64,000 nucleotides of DNA from Phyto melanocephala (lineage: Eukaryota; Arthropoda; Insecta; Diptera; Rhinophoridae): assembly GCA_941918925.1 (NCBI GenBank), contig OW799235.1, positions 32,105,201-32,169,200 of the forward strand, read 5' to 3'. Of this stretch, positions 1 to 12,861 are shown piece after piece. The position numbers were made by a program, and so were the translations under genes. A model generated the notes under the pieces. It saw only the letters and a program-made list of their open reading frames with translations, had not been told where the DNA came from and made no database searches. The first letter of the stretch is position 1. Every line of letters starts with the position of its first letter.

Positions 1-256
1 TTAATGAAATCGATATGTTTTGATAAGAATAAAATTAATTGCTCGTTTCTATATTAATATTGAATAAATGACATAATATTTGCATTCAGATCATATGTGT
101 ATGTGTGTTTGCTACATTCACAGTATTAATATTTAATTATTTACTTATCTGTAAAGTGAAAACATTATTATTAAAAACTTAATTTATTTACTTAAAAAAA
201 CAATGAGCTGTTATTATTTAAAAAGTCTTTTAAAGTATTGTATAAATTGACTATAA
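1..256. other. AT-rich sequence, nothing recognised
   Basis: Short AT-rich stretch before the first HINE-like element. No open frame, RNA gene or repeat was recognised. Confidence 0.6.
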
Positions 257-1032
257 ACAAGTAAGAGTGCTATATTCGGCCATGACGAATCTTATATACC
301 CTTCACAACGTGTAGTCATGCAATAACAGTTGCTTGAATCACCATTCATCCCATATGAAATACGTACACGTATGTATGTTAAAAAAACCAAAAAAAAAAA
401 TTTAAAAAAAAAATTTAAAAAAAAAATTTAAAAAAAAAATTAAAAAAAAAAGTATTATATATATAATATACATATATAAAAAAAAAATTAAAAAAAAAAT
501 TAAAAAAAAAAATAATAAAAATATAAATGATATATTAAATAAAAAATAAAAAAAAAAATTAAAAAAAAAAATTTAAAAAAAATTTTTAAAAAAATTAAAA
601 AAAATTTTTTTTTGGCTCAGTTGGGATTCGATGCCACGTTTTCTCTAACCAGTATACACGTTTGTATGTATGTATGTTGTTGTTGTAATGTTGTTTTTGT
701 GAAAAAAAATCGAGGTGGTCGTGGGTTTTTGCTCATATCTCAGTTGTTTATGTACCGATATTTCTGATTTTCAATACCGATCTACTCCCGAATATTTCTG
801 ATATTTTAATACCTTATCCGGGTCCAACCTATGTCGGGGGGCTTCAAAAAGTTGATTTCAACATACACACGGACAGACGGTCAGACGGACAGACTGACAG
901 GGCTTAATCGACTCCCCTATTCATAAGCTTTCAGAAAATATATACTTTATGGGGTCGGAAATGAAAATTGTAGAAATTTCACACGGAATGACAAACCTAT
1001 ATATACCCTTTTTCACTGTGTGAAGGGTATAA
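257..1032 (-). mobile_element. DINE-1/HINE-like non-autonomous element, near full length
   Basis: The left edge (ACAAGTAAGAGTGC, then a decayed TTCGGC...GAA hairpin and ATACCCTTCAC) is the reverse complement of the 3' end seen in other copies. The right edge ends GTGTGAAGGGTATA, so the element runs on the minus strand. The arrangement is subterminal inverted repeats (ATACCCTTCAC / GTGAAGGGTAT), a 3' hairpin and a central A/T microsatellite-like core. That layout resembles DINE-1/HINE elements, which are Helentron derivatives; the class is my inference. A conserved block near the right end (GACAGACGGTCAGACGGACA, then a GGGGTCGGAAATGAAAATTG stretch) is shared with the copies at 35289, 40243, 40553 and 48588. 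Confidence 0.6.
381..614. repeat. A/T microsatellite-like core of the HINE-like element
   Basis: Degenerate runs of the form AAAAAATT and AAAAAAATTTAAA, broken by ATATAT stretches. The core separates the hairpin end of the element from its conserved part. Equivalent cores lie at 35490-35640 and on either side of the Helitron insertion at 49003-49885. Confidence 0.75.
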
Positions 1033-1649
1033 TTAAAATGTTTTCCAAAATGTTTAACACATTATAACTTTTATTTAAAAATGACTGTAACAAATTTAAA
1101 TGATTTGAAATGTATAAAGTTCAATAGACTCTTGCTCGCATCAAAAGTGATGCTTTGAAAGATATGAACTCATAACAACTCAATAAGTAAATATTGTCGT
1201 AGACAGCATCATCTTTTGTAGACTCTATAACAATAAGGCAAAAAAACAATGATTCTACTACATATAGGGTATTTGATAAAGATATTACGAAACCGACAAA
1301 AAATTTTTTTGCGGTAAGGTAGGAAAATTTCTTTAGATCATTGGATGTCGTGACATCCACTATGTGGTATTGCCACTAAAAATCTGCCTCCTTCTAAAAA
1401 TTTCTCAATCTTAAACAGCGTTGCATTACTTTGGCTAGAGCATCAGAGTGATTAATTTACGATCATCTGTGGCCTGTATAGAGGCGGATAATGGTGATCA
1501 CCTATCCATGTTAAACATTATCTTTCTAAGGGTATACCCTGCATATTTATATACTTTTTGCAATTTTCATTTCCACTTAACATTTTATTTACTATACATT
1601 TTTAACTTTTACGGGACCAAACTCTCTTATTTTTAAATCATTGTCAGCC
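1033..1649. other. No gene seen
   Basis: AT-rich sequence between the HINE-like element and the decayed LINE. Short open frames here lack codon structure or homology that I can recognise. Confidence 0.5.
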
Positions 1650-3510
1650 TTCCCTATACTAAAAAAGTATTTGAGGTAGTAGACGTACCCGGTATAATTG
1701 AGATTATGGCTGCATTGCGTACTAGTTCTTCAGAGGCACTGAATGCTATTTTGCACTTCGTTTCTATTGAGCTTTGTATTGTGGCCATGTAGTGCGATAA
1801 GGATTTTGGAGATTGATTACGTATGGTCATGTAGGAATTTTCGCTAAGCTGTCTTCGATCTTGAATCAACGTTCCGATTATGTCAGCCCATATATTGATT
1901 TTGATAGGGCGTTCAAAATATAAGTCCTTCCGGGAGTGAGTAAGGTAGAGGTGACGTTGTAGGAAGCCTCGATAGCAGGAACTCTACAGAAGGTTCTGGG
2001 ATTAAATATGGTGTTGGACCTTGTGTCTTTATTGGCGAACTAGAAGCATAACTTTCTTTCCGCGTTCCGAACACATTCAGTGTATATCAGTCTAAAATAT
2101 TCGCTACCTCGAAGGTATGTAGGATACCGATTGACAAGAATATTCACTGCAATATTGGTATTTTTGTCGAGAGTCATAGGGCACTGTGGTCACGCAGGTT
2201 ATAAACTACCATGTCAAAGTTAGTCGGTCAATGCAGGAAAGTATTTTTAAGGCTTTGTCAACTGACTGACGTTATTCTAGTCTGGTTTCCTGCGTATAAG
2301 ATATACTATGGCAATTAACAATTAAGCTGACAAGGAGAGGATCTGCTTTGGTTTGCTGCAATGCTAATGTAGTTGCAGTAGCGTTCTGAAGTATTAAAAG
2401 CATATTCTTAAGAAAGTCTGAAATAGGTAACATAGACTAGATACATGTAGCGTGGCTAAGCTTACGTTGCTCTCTTTTGATTTCAGGCGTAGATCGTAGC
2501 TTACCAGCCAAGGTTGAAAAAATATCTTAAGGTTGCTGATGGTATTAAGGGTTACTGCATGTTAGGGAAACATTCAATGAAATCGGACTTTTCCTAAATG
2601 AACATTGTTGCAGCAACCTGGATTTGGAGAAGAAGGAATCACTTTTTCGCGAATGTCCTAGCCTGGTTGCCAAAATACTCAGAATTCTAGACAAACATAT
2701 ACTGGATAACCTCTCTGAGAAATTTGAGATCGTTTACTCCGGTTAGCTGAGATATCTTACGGTAAGGGTATAAAATCAATTTGGCAGTTCAGTTTTAGTG
2801 TAATACAATGATAACCAAAAAACCAATAGCTATATCCCGACAATATTTTTATTAAATTGTAACTAACCTCTTCCTCTCTTCTACTTTCAGTCCACCTCCT
2901 TTTTTACAGAGTTATTCCATTCCTCCTGCAATATCGTTAGTGCTGCCATTTGTAACTTCCTTTTAACTAATTTAATTGGGAGCCACTTGGCAGGGGTGCA
3001 GTGAAGATACTTGGTTTTAATCGGAGTATGATGAGCTGGATCACTGCGTTGATTACAGGACACGGTAACTTCATATATCATCTGAAGAGGATGCGGATCG
3101 TGGATGATGATACTTGTAGAATGTGCCTGGAAGAAGCCGAGACGGCAGCGCATGTAGTATGCGAGTGTCCGGCGTTGGCAAACGGAAGATTAAGGATCAC
3201 AGGCAAGCACACTTTAAGTGTGAGTGCGATGGGGGACCTTAGTCTGAGGGAGATGCTGGCGATTACGAAAGACTGTGCGATGATAATTGTCGAAAATAAC
3301 CAGTCAGCAGTGTGAAATCGTTTTCCTAGTCCAGAGAAAACGCCGGTTGTGGCGCGGGACTCAGTGATTGAAGGTATACTGATCGGTAGACACGAAATCA
3401 CTGAGGAGCGAAGGGGATCGAAAAGGAACCCGTGATAGTAGTGGTCTGCTTCGATATTGCCCCTACATATGTATATAACTAATTTGTTGTCTTGCTTTTG
3501 TCGCATTTAT
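1650..3510 (+). pseudogene. Decayed non-LTR retrotransposon ORF2 (I/R1-like group), RNase H to CCHC end
   Basis: Fragments of a LINE ORF2 can be read on the + strand in shifting frames. Near 1674-1790 there is a stretch with ALNAILHFVSIEL, like the linker before RNase H in I/R1/LOA-type elements. Near 2280-2345 a degenerate PGH.xxx.GN.xAD-like block resembles the RNase H C-terminus. The best-kept part is an open frame at 3001-3315 with a cysteine-histidine knuckle, CRMC...H..C.C, near residues 38-55 and preceded by a GHGNFIYHLKRM-type motif. That knuckle is the normal C-terminal end of these ORF2 proteins. Frameshifts and stops show it is dead. The left limit is approximate, and I cannot name the clade with certainty. 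Confidence 0.6.
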
Positions 3511-4889
3511 ATTTTTATTTGCTCCTTAGTTAAAATGCCCATGGGTAATGTACTGCTTATTTAATATAAAACCGGTTTCCTGCAAAACTGTCTGACATAG
3601 TTATGTTACTTCTTACGCCGATGTTTTCAACACATCGCTACCAGATAAAAGAAGTGAATTTGTGGTGCTAATTAACAAATTGGTACTTCTAGATTTGCCA
3701 TTAGTTTGCTAAGCATTCTGTTATCTTTTTCAGCTTGGTTAGCGTCATGTTATACTTATATTTTAGGCAACATATCATATTTTAGCATAAGTCATTGCTA
3801 TCCTTGTATTTAAGATGTTGAAATATACCACCAGGGGAATATGATTTTTCGTTTGCAATATGGGTTCTGTTTTCTCCAAGGTGAGACTTTAGCCATTTTG
3901 CTTTAACCAAGATATGCATATTTTTCTTATTAAATTTAAATCATATTAAAAGTTTATTATTTTTTGTAGTACCAGAAACTGTAGTTATCTTAACAAGCTT
4001 CAAATTGCTAAACTAACCAACTTTAAAAATTAACCCTTTACTGATGTAAATTAATAATACTTTATTCAGTATGTATGAACAGTGGTGGATGGTATAGTTT
4101 GAAGTAAATAAATTACCCAAATCACAACCTACCTAAGGATTGTATATTTTCCAACTCTAATTTAATTTTACGGCATTTTACAAAATAGGAAAAATTCTTG
4201 TATATATTTTACAATATATTAATTAAGAAATTATGAAAAAAATTTCTGCAACTAGTGGAAATCTGATGACATCCAAGTCCTTATGATAAGTTGTGAAGTG
4301 GGTAAGTGTAAAGTTCATGTTTATTCAAACTCAAACAATACACTGCATGCCTTTCTCGTTATCTAGATACAAAAGCTTATTTAAGTGAAAAACTTTAAGA
4401 CAATATAATTTATTAAACAATAAAATTTAATAAACTCAATAGTTAATGGAATAAATGTCCTATGCTGTTACTATGCCTTCGACTGTCAAAGACTTTTATT
4501 TCACATTTTTACAACATAAGAATTGATCCCCTGTATATGCTTATAGTTGGCATTATACTTCTGTGAAGGGTATATAAAATTCGGCATAGATGAATATAAA
4601 AGTCTTTTTATTATTTGTATTGAAGATTTTAATAACTTCGAAAGTCAGCAAACTCACATGCAGCAGTTTCTTTCTCTTAAGATTATATAAGAGAAACACC
4701 CGATTTGTTTATAAATAATTCAAAATTTTGTTGATACATTTATTGGCTTTAAATTTTTAAAATAATAACACTACTCACTAAATTGTCATCAATGTAAATC
4801 AGTAATAAAATGGCATATTTTTTCTAATCAAGTTAAAAAATTCCCAAAGAATTGTAACCCAATTCAATTTTACTATACAAATTTTTCAG
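3511..4889. other. AT-rich sequence with one HINE-like 3' end remnant
   Basis: No gene is visible. Around 4562-4606 is a remnant of the HINE-like 3' end on the + strand: TGTGAAGGGTATATAA, followed by ATTCGGC and a decayed partner arm. The rest is AT-rich unique-looking DNA. Confidence 0.45.
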
Positions 4890-5094
4890 TGTATTTCGTC
4901 TTGTTGCACGTTACAGAGAATTGTGCCATAAAATCACTTTTCAAGTACAAACGATTGTTCCCAGAGGAACTTTTGTTAAAACAAAATGAATATAAAAAAC
5001 TTATCTTTTTCTTGCAATCAAATTATATCTTCTCGCAAAGTTCCAACTTAATGTACACAATCCTCGCTGCTGTAGGAAAACACGAAAATGTCAG
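4890..5094 (+). CDS. Candidate internal exon of an unidentified host gene
   Basis: A 205-bp open segment is bounded by a good 3' splice site (ATTTTTCAG, AG at 4888-4889) and a 5' splice site (CAG|GTAACA, GT at 5095-5096). It would start two bases into a codon end and finish two bases into the next codon. The frame codes about 68 residues with no stop. They are leucine-, lysine- and phenylalanine-rich, with the look of amphipathic helices: LFPEELLLKQNEYKKLIFF near the middle and NLMYTILAAVGKHENV at the end. This would suit a helical-repeat protein, but I do not recognise the family. Its base composition is less AT-rich than its surroundings. No partner exon was found, so the fly gene it belongs to, if any, would have very long introns. 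It could also be a chance open frame or a decayed exon. Confidence 0.4.
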
Positions 5095-6088
5095 GTAACA
5101 TATGAACTATTGACACACTTCACAAATCTCTCGTTTTTTTCTCCTTATGGGGTCGTAAACAAACAAATTTACAAAAATTTATGTAGACAATGAACTTCCA
5201 CTTTATGTGTGTAACTAAGTGTGTGTAGATTTGTTACCAGTGACCTATTGTCACAAATCATATCAAGGCTTTCACATTTAACTCATACAAACAAGAAGGT
5301 ATGTACTCGTAGTATGTTTGTATCTACTTACATACATGCGGAGATTCATATGTATTTGGCATAATAAAAACATACACATAAACATTGTGATATACTGTGT
5401 AAAGGTATGCACAAATTTATTTAGAATTACGGTATGTACGTATATATCTGTGTAAAAACACATAGTATACATTATTTAGAATTAAATTTGAGTTCGGTAG
5501 CTTTTGTTTGAGCACTGTTATGAGAATTAAGTTAAATATTCCACGATATGTTAAACAAATGAAGAAAGCTGTAATATATGAAATAACAGCCTAAATATTA
5601 TATCCCACTATTGGCGCAATGTACTGATTTTCGTCGCATTTCACGTGCCAATAATGTGAACGCACAATTTGTTTGATAATGCGACGATCTGTGCCGAAAT
5701 TTTTCTAACTATGGACAATTAAAATCAACCGTTATGAGCCGATAATGTCAACACTATTGTGCGCAATGTTCAACAAACAAATTGCTAAATATTCGCCTAT
5801 TTTTTTCGGCGACACTTATGCGCCGTATAATATATGGTGGTAAAATATGACACAATGATATTCAAATACTCTACTTAAATAGCTTACTTAGTGCTTTTTT
5901 TTAAAAAAGAATGCTTTTTAAAGCCTGATTTTTTACCTCATATTTTAAGTAAGTAAGTGCTAATTTACCTTAAGCACTACTGGAAAAGATAGTAGCAAGT
6001 AAGTGAGAAAGGAGAAAGTTGAATCCCGGAACGTTTTGCAATGAAGGAGCGAGATAAACTCATATGCAAATTGTGAACATCTGGAGAT
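5095..6088. other. No gene seen
   Basis: AT-rich sequence. A less AT-rich block at about 5600-5850 (several GCGCAA and GCGACG words) may be old repeat DNA. I could not find convincing terminal inverted repeats or a reading frame in it. Confidence 0.45.
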
Positions 6089-6760
6089 AATATAGATACC
6101 AAGCCATCACGGGCTGATCGGAAACGAGAAAGCCGACAAATTATCCAAGATGGGAGCTCTTCTGAGTACTATAACTTTGGAGAATGCTAAACCCTTTAAA
6201 CGATTAAAGGATGAACTTAAATGTTGGGCAATGGAGGAACATCGCAAAGCACTGATGTCGGTAAGGTGACAAGAACACTATGGGGTGACCCAAATCTTGG
6301 GAAATCAAGGGAAATTCTAAGACTGAATAGACCAACACTAATGAGACTTACTAGCGTGATTCCAGGTCATACGGAGTTGAGAACTCATCTAGCTCGCATG
6401 AGATTATCTGAAGAGACAACATGTAGAGCATGCGAGGAAGAAGATGAGACTTTGATACACTATCTCTGTCATTGTCTTGCGTTTGGGCATATTAGACGCG
6501 AGAATTTTACAGTGGATACTGTGCCGAATTTGGAGTACCTGGGGAACTCAAACTGGAGATCCATAAGGAATTACATTGAGGGGACTGAGTTCTTGAACTA
6601 GTCCGATATTTATTTATGGGAAATTATGATTATGGTTTTAAATTGGGAATTCCGGTTCCCACATGGAGCGCACAACATGCCAACTGGGCATAAGTGTATA
6701 CCTGTCATGGGTTTGGGCTCTTAGTGCCCCTCCTTTTTAACCTAACCTTACCTAAGTGAG
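6089..6760 (+). mobile_element. 5'-truncated I/R1-like LINE: end of RNase H, CCHC knuckle, 3' UTR
   Basis: The + strand reads PSHHGLIGNEKADKLSK from about 6099, the C-terminal end of a LINE RNase H domain. After a frameshift near 6255-6270 the frame 6221-6603 continues with TLWGDP, LMRLTSVIPGHTELRTHLARM and the knuckle CRAC...H...CHC, and ends at a stop at 6601-6603. The 3' UTR follows and finishes with a CCTAACCTTACCTAAG tail near 6760. The layout matches the 3' end of I/R1-group non-LTR elements. The frameshift and the missing 5' part make it a dead fragment. It is a different element from the decayed LINE at 1650-3510. Confidence 0.7.
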
Positions 6761-7816
6761 AAATACCAAAAATAGTCATTGAAATTTAGTTTTTCCTCTT
6801 CTGAGATAATAAGCAGTAGGGAAGACATATTTTGTTGATCATTCGCATGCAAACAATTTCAGTATTTCAATGTATAGAAAATAATAATTTTTGCTGAAAA
6901 GTTTACTGATTCTATATCTTCGTTGCTCTAACACATCAGTTATGTGTTTTTTACTGAATTTTCATTAGATCAAAAAAAAATATTTTACAATAATTATTTA
7001 TTTTATTTGACTCTTTTTTTAAATTTTTATATTTAGTTATTCAAGCCGAAGGTCATACAACAGTTTGTATTTTTTATAAAAAGCAACAAAAATAGGCTTG
7101 AAAATTTAAATATTAAAAAAATAAAACATTTTATTTTGTTACTTTACAGTTATTAACTTACGCATATTGACTATTGTTTATTTTTGAACCAATCCAGATA
7201 TCCCTAAATGGTTTGGTTGATAGATGTAAGACCAATAACAATAAACCTTCAAAATAGAGCAATAAAAAAAATTAAAAATTTACACATAACCGATTACGTC
7301 AGAGAAGCGACGATATACATTAAGAAGAAAAAAGGTAATATATAGTGAGTTTTCTTTAAAAGAGCCGATATTGTTGCTTTTTAAATGTCCTTCGTTAACT
7401 CATTACTGCTTAGCTCACGAATTTGTTGTCCAATTTTAAGAAGATTTCACACAGACGGTATTAATATGGGTATTGTTTTAAATTTTTTTTCATTTGCGGC
7501 ACTAAATGATGTGCAAATATACTTGAATTTTTTTATTTACATAATCCAGAAAAAGTTTTTTTTGTGTGATGGTGGCGAATCGCGTGAAACGTACTATAGT
7601 CGAAAATAAGCCTAAACGGACTAAATAATTAAAATAGTAATTTCGAAAAACATTGAACCAGAAAATTCGTATATTCTATATAAACGCGGAGAATTTCTTT
7701 CCATAGGTTTTGGCACACCATTACGATTATGGGAGTGCTTTTTTGATAACAAAATCATTAACATGATCGTAGATAGCACGAATGAGTATTAGTTAAATAA
7801 TCGAACTTTTTTAAGA
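6761..7816. other. No gene seen
   Basis: AT-rich DNA. A 74-codon open frame at 7385-7609 has no recognisable similarity and low-complexity codon use; I do not regard it as a gene. Confidence 0.45.
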
Positions 7817-8500
7817 AACCGGTTTTCAAATAGTTTGAAATTTAGAATTGAAAAAAACCGGTTTTTATTTGAAAATTGAGAAAAAACCGGTTAACCGGTT
7901 CGAATATATAAAATATAATATTTAAAGAAAAAATTAAGAAATATTGTAAAAAAACAATTATAATAAAAACTATACCCCTGACAGACATACAAATATGGGC
8001 ATAAACTAGTTTGTTCGATGGTTTAAATTGAAACTCAATGCCATTAATTAAAATTAGGATCTGGAAGGAGAGATTGTTGGTTTTTCTTTACTGTAACTAC
8101 ATCTTTTATCTAAAAATGATCGATCAGCTAAGTTTATGCTTCAATTACCTTTAACTTTTAACTTTAGTTTTATATCCTATAAAAAAATAATATTTAAGCT
8201 CAATTATTTTTCTTATTTTGCATTTGTTTTTTAAACAACAAATAAATTTCCTACAATATTATGGAAGAATATTTAATAGATTTTATTTTCTGATTTTTGA
8301 AAACTTTTCGCGTACTAAATATATTATGGTACGATTGATTACAAAGGTATAAGAAAAAAAAGGTACTTAAAAAAATATAAAAATCGGCTTTTCGGATAAA
8401 AAAAACCGGTGTATTCTATATTCGAAAAATCAACATTTAGAAAAAACCGCCAGCTGAATGAGGAAAAAACCAGGTTTTTCACCGGTTGTAAAACCGAGTC
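7817..8500. repeat. AACCGGTT-rich block (Grainyhead-type sites or old repeat)
   Basis: Four perfect AACCGGTT octamers lie at 7817-7824, 7856-7863, 7885-7892 and 7893-7900; the last two abut. Looser forms (ACCGGTG, CACCGGTTG, AAACCAGG) recur at 8404-8500. AACCGGTT is the palindromic consensus bound by Grainyhead/CP2 proteins. Such a dense cluster in AT-rich DNA is either regulatory or part of a dispersed repeat; the sequence alone does not decide. Confidence 0.4.
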
Positions 8501-11500
8501 GATCACCCTAATGAGTATGCTGGACAAAGAAAATGTGCCTGGTTCTTTTTACCTCGGAGGGTAAAATAAGAGCCTTTTTAGGAATTATGTGTCTTACGAG
8601 ATATATTACCTTGGCAACTATTTCATAATTATGGTCAAATCAATCCAGTTTCGTATGTCAGTTTTCAAAAAAGGCAATGAGTTGAGATTGATTTGAGAAA
8701 ATAAAACAAAACTCATACATTTGTGATAATAAAAATCTCGATGGCACTGACAAATTTGCAAAAGTTATTACGGTCGCCATTCCTTAAAAATGTATATTAG
8801 AGCCAAACAGATACGACAAATATTGGGTTAAACTCCAGCGACAGGATACTGTTACCTTTTAATTCCATATGCTTTCACTTTTGCTAACAATGATGTTAAT
8901 TATGGTGTCGGAGGAAATGTTGTATTACGATTATTAAAATTTGTATGGGATCCAACGCAATACAAAGTTACTTCTGATTACATTTTTAAAAATCCTAAGC
9001 TGCTATGCACATTGTCTTCAAAAGGCTACTTTACCACAGTTGAAGCAATAACGCACTGTTGAAAGATCACCAGTTGATTTGTGTGACAATGCCATGAATA
9101 ATTATCGCACCCACCCGAGCATTTACCCGAAAAATGGTATTGGCCGCTGCTCACAAATACAAAGGATGCAGCCATGGTGAATGCCTGAAAGCTATACTGC
9201 ATGTATAGAAGACGTCAAGGTGCGACAATAAAAAGCCAAATAGTCTTTCACCTGATTGTTGTTGAGTTACTGTTAAATTCTCAGAAAGCCGATGTGTTGC
9301 ATCAGAAAAAGTTGCAAAAAATGATTAACAAATTGCATGGCTCACAGATAAATTTAATCACATAATAAATAAGATTGGAAGATACAAAAAGTAATGTGAA
9401 TTCACATCCAAAGGCCCCTTTTTACATAATTAATAACTGTGTTCCAAAAAATATTAAAAAAAATAAAAATCTCAATTACAAAACAATAATTTTAAACTTA
9501 AACTTGCAGAAAAACAATATAAAAACTTACAGTAAAATTTTTCCTATAAACGAATAGGTCATTTATTTTTTTTGTGGGTATATTTCTACCTAGCCGGAGT
9601 CAATGTGATAAAATATCTATAAAACAACAAAATTCTATACATAAGTAAAGTTTATCGAAATGTACATAAATTTATCTTTAACACAGAAAAAATTATATTT
9701 CTGGTTCAATAAAGAAATTTAGAGAACCAAATGTAATATTTATTTGAACGAGGACCTATCACTTATTTAGTAAATTCAAACAAAGAAAAAAAAAAATAAT
9801 TTTCAATGCAATTTTATGTTTCAATCTGTAAGATTTTGCATTAAAATATTTCAGACTTTTAAACAAATTATTGATAGAAACAAATAAAAAGTTTATTACA
9901 AAAATCCACAAACATTTTTTAGATATTATTTCAAGAATATTTCAAAAAATATTTGCTTAATTCAGACAAAAATTTCAGAGAATTAATCAATGATAAACTA
10001 TTTCGAAAATCAGTTAAAATCTCAAATAAACACTTAATCAAACAGAATTATTTAATTTATGAAAATAGTCGTATAACACGCCAGACAAAAAGAAAGCTTC
10101 TTCAAAATCTTGTACCAAACTAAAATATTTAAGTCTACAGTAACTTTAACTAAATAAGATTTATAAAATTATTTATAAAAATAACAGACAATGAAAACGC
10201 CCATGTATTAATCAAAGGAAATAATCAAACAACAAATTATTTGAAATAATTAAAATATTAATAGAAATGGAAATAAAATTTAGGCAAACGTTTATTTAAA
10301 AATATTTTAACGATAATTTTTTTCTGTTTATATATTATAAAGAACTTTTAATATTACCCTCCTTTATACTATGGCTTATTTTTAAAGCTTAATTTATGAT
10401 TTCCTAACTTGAATAACAAACTGTTATTGTTGGTTTATGCTACACACGCAACACATACATTATCTTATACGAGTGCACACCAGAATATGTATCAAGCATT
10501 TAGATTTGAGTAATAAACTGCTGGCTGCCACCTCAAAGAACTTTTAAATATGTTTGTACTTGTGCACAAAAAAAAAATGCTTTATTATTTCGGGTTTTGC
10601 CTCTTACTTGCCACATAAACATTCGTTAAAAAAGTGTTTTTTTTTGTTTCAACCTCTGCACTCCAAAAGCCATTAAGCTTTAACCAGGATATAGAGTTTA
10701 TTTTTGCCATAAAACGTGAAGTAAATATCATGCTTTTCAATCCTGTTTCAATGTCATTTAAAAAACCAGGTGTTTTATGATGCCAAATAATATAAAATGA
10801 GGCTGATTGTTTCGGCAGGAACTAAATAAATAAATAAAACTTCTTGGCTGAAGCTAAAACATCATTTGCCTTCACTAATATAAATGTGTTTACAATATCT
10901 AATGTTTTTAGTGGAGATGTTTTGTGTTCATTATTTTATTGCGTGTTGCTTGATAAATTTACACTTTAATAGAGACGTGAATTAAATATAAAAATAAAAG
11001 TGAAAAACACAAGGTGATTTTAATATTAAATTCAAACAGAAACTGATTGACTTTAATCAATAAATTGGCAGTAATTTTATTTGTTATATGCAGTTACTGC
11101 GGGATGATGTACGTTTATTACGCGTAACTGTTTTACTCACTTTAACCAAATTATAGATACGAAGTGAAGACTATATTTCTTTAAATACTAACCGCCGAAT
11201 TCATGAAAAATATTTAAGGTTTATTAAAGACTTATTTGATAGATGTTGTACAATTTGTCACATAAGCCTTCAATAAACCTCAACTCTTTTTAATAAATAC
11301 GTCAGTAAAAATACATACTTGCATGTCTCAGATAGAAATATTATATTTTTTGTTTGTTTTTTTGGTTGCTTTTAGCTGGGACATATTTTACATATGACAT
11401 GTCACTTTTGCCATCCATATGTAAAATTGTCATTTAACAGATGGTTTGTAATTATTCCTATCAAAAGTATACTTATATGTATGTAATTAAGTGTGACGTT

Positions 11501-11590
11501 ACCTCTCTTTGCTTACGATTACTGATTACGTATTATCAACTTTCAATAGTTCCTTTGGTATGCGAGTTTTGTTAAAAATAATTTATATAA
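8501..11590. other. About 3 kb of AT-rich DNA without a recognised gene
   Basis: No coding frame, RNA gene or complete mobile element was recognised. A slightly less AT-rich part at 8990-9250 has the texture of old coding or repeat DNA, but no frame stays open and I recognise no motif. The 9370-10330 part is extremely A-rich. Confidence 0.45.
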
Positions 11591-12001
11591 AGGGTGGTTA
11601 AATTTTAAGGGCCGATATTGATTTTGAATAAAACACAAGTTATTTCGGAAATTACGTATGGAACAAAATATCGGCCAAATGGACCCCGCGACCTCGGCGG
11701 CACACCATCATCCGATGATCCAAATTTTCAATGACAATCTTGATGCTCAATTGTTGAGCACGATGATGAGTAGATGTTGACTGCTCTTTTGCCACACTAT
11801 AGCGAAAAACAGCAATGGTTCCCATTCAACGAACTAAGAAGGCATTCACAGATGTTTTCATATTTCATAAGGACCAAGGATCTTTCCATGGTTCAAATTG
11901 AGTTAGTCTGAAATTGGGAAATATCAAATAAAATGCAGGAGAAACTTGACATTTAGGTGTGGTTAACATTCAACATCGGCCCTTAAAAATTTAGCCACCG
12001 T
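11591..12001 (-). mobile_element. Internally deleted mariner-like (Tc1/mariner superfamily) element
   Basis: The ends form inverted repeats of about 30 bp: GGGTGGTTAAATTTTAAGGG on the left and, reverse-complemented, GGTGGCTAAATTTTTAAGGG on the right, both running on into CCGAT. Read on the minus strand, about 11735-11640 gives LDHRMMVCRRGRGVHLADILF. This resembles the C-terminal end of a mariner-like transposase family common in insects. The catalytic core is absent, so the element could only be mobilised in trans. A TA target duplication is not clear at the edges. A second fragment of the same family lies at 14848-15020. Confidence 0.6.
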
Positions 12002-12861
12002 TAAAATAAAGCCTTGTGAATGGATTAAGCAAGTTTTATTACAATATTATTATTATTTTAATAACTAGCAAATTTAGAAATACTGTATGTTAATATTTTG
12101 TTAAATAATTATGTTTATTCTTTATTTGCTTAATGTTTACCGCTAAATTACATAAAATAAGTGATGTCAGATGCTTTGATAGATTAAAATAGAATACGCT
12201 CAAAGTGAAAATTAATTATTTAATGTTGCGTATGATTTTCAGAGCAGCAATATTTCAACGATTTAACTGGACATGTATTAATCCATATGCACTTAAAACC
12301 TTGACAAATCATAATATAAAATACATCCCATCTTAAAGCAGCTTGAGTGTTACGGTAGTTTTTGAGTATGGGTGTTGATAGAAAACAAAAAAAAAAAAAA
12401 AAATAAATTAAATAAGTATATTCCCTTTCTAAAAGAGTACATTATATTGCGAAAAAAAGCAATAGTATTTTTAAAGTATGTTGGGTTTCAAAGATGCCCC
12501 TAGTTTACTTACACCTTTAAAAGCCACTTAGATTTGCTAGACCGGGGTGAACTAGCTTCTTATCATCTAAATGGACAAATTAACATTGTAGAGGCGTGAA
12601 CCAAGGCAAATGTGTAGTGAAGGATTTATTTACATTTTTAAACAATTCTGGGCGGAATATTACAGTAGATTGAAGTTAAATCAATGTTTTCCAGTAAGTT
12701 TGAGTTCAGCCTAAATGTAACAATGACTTTTAATATCACAGTAAAACACAAGTTTTGAGTTAACTTTCATCTATGAAGAAGCCTTAAAATATCCACTATT
12801 ACAAAAGTGATAACACCACGAAAACTCTCGATGTAGCTTAACGTAAATAGTCAGCAAGTTT
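12002..12861. other. No gene seen
   Basis: AT-rich DNA with a short poly(A)-like run at about 12387-12405. No frame or repeat was recognised. Confidence 0.45.

Noticed and set aside
3078..3506. 142-codon minus-strand frame
   Set aside because: It overlaps the LINE CCHC region on the opposite strand and reads as its antisense shadow.
5600..5870. Possible TIR element
   Set aside because: Only a short shared word (CAAACAAATTG) could be paired between the two sides, too little for inverted repeats.
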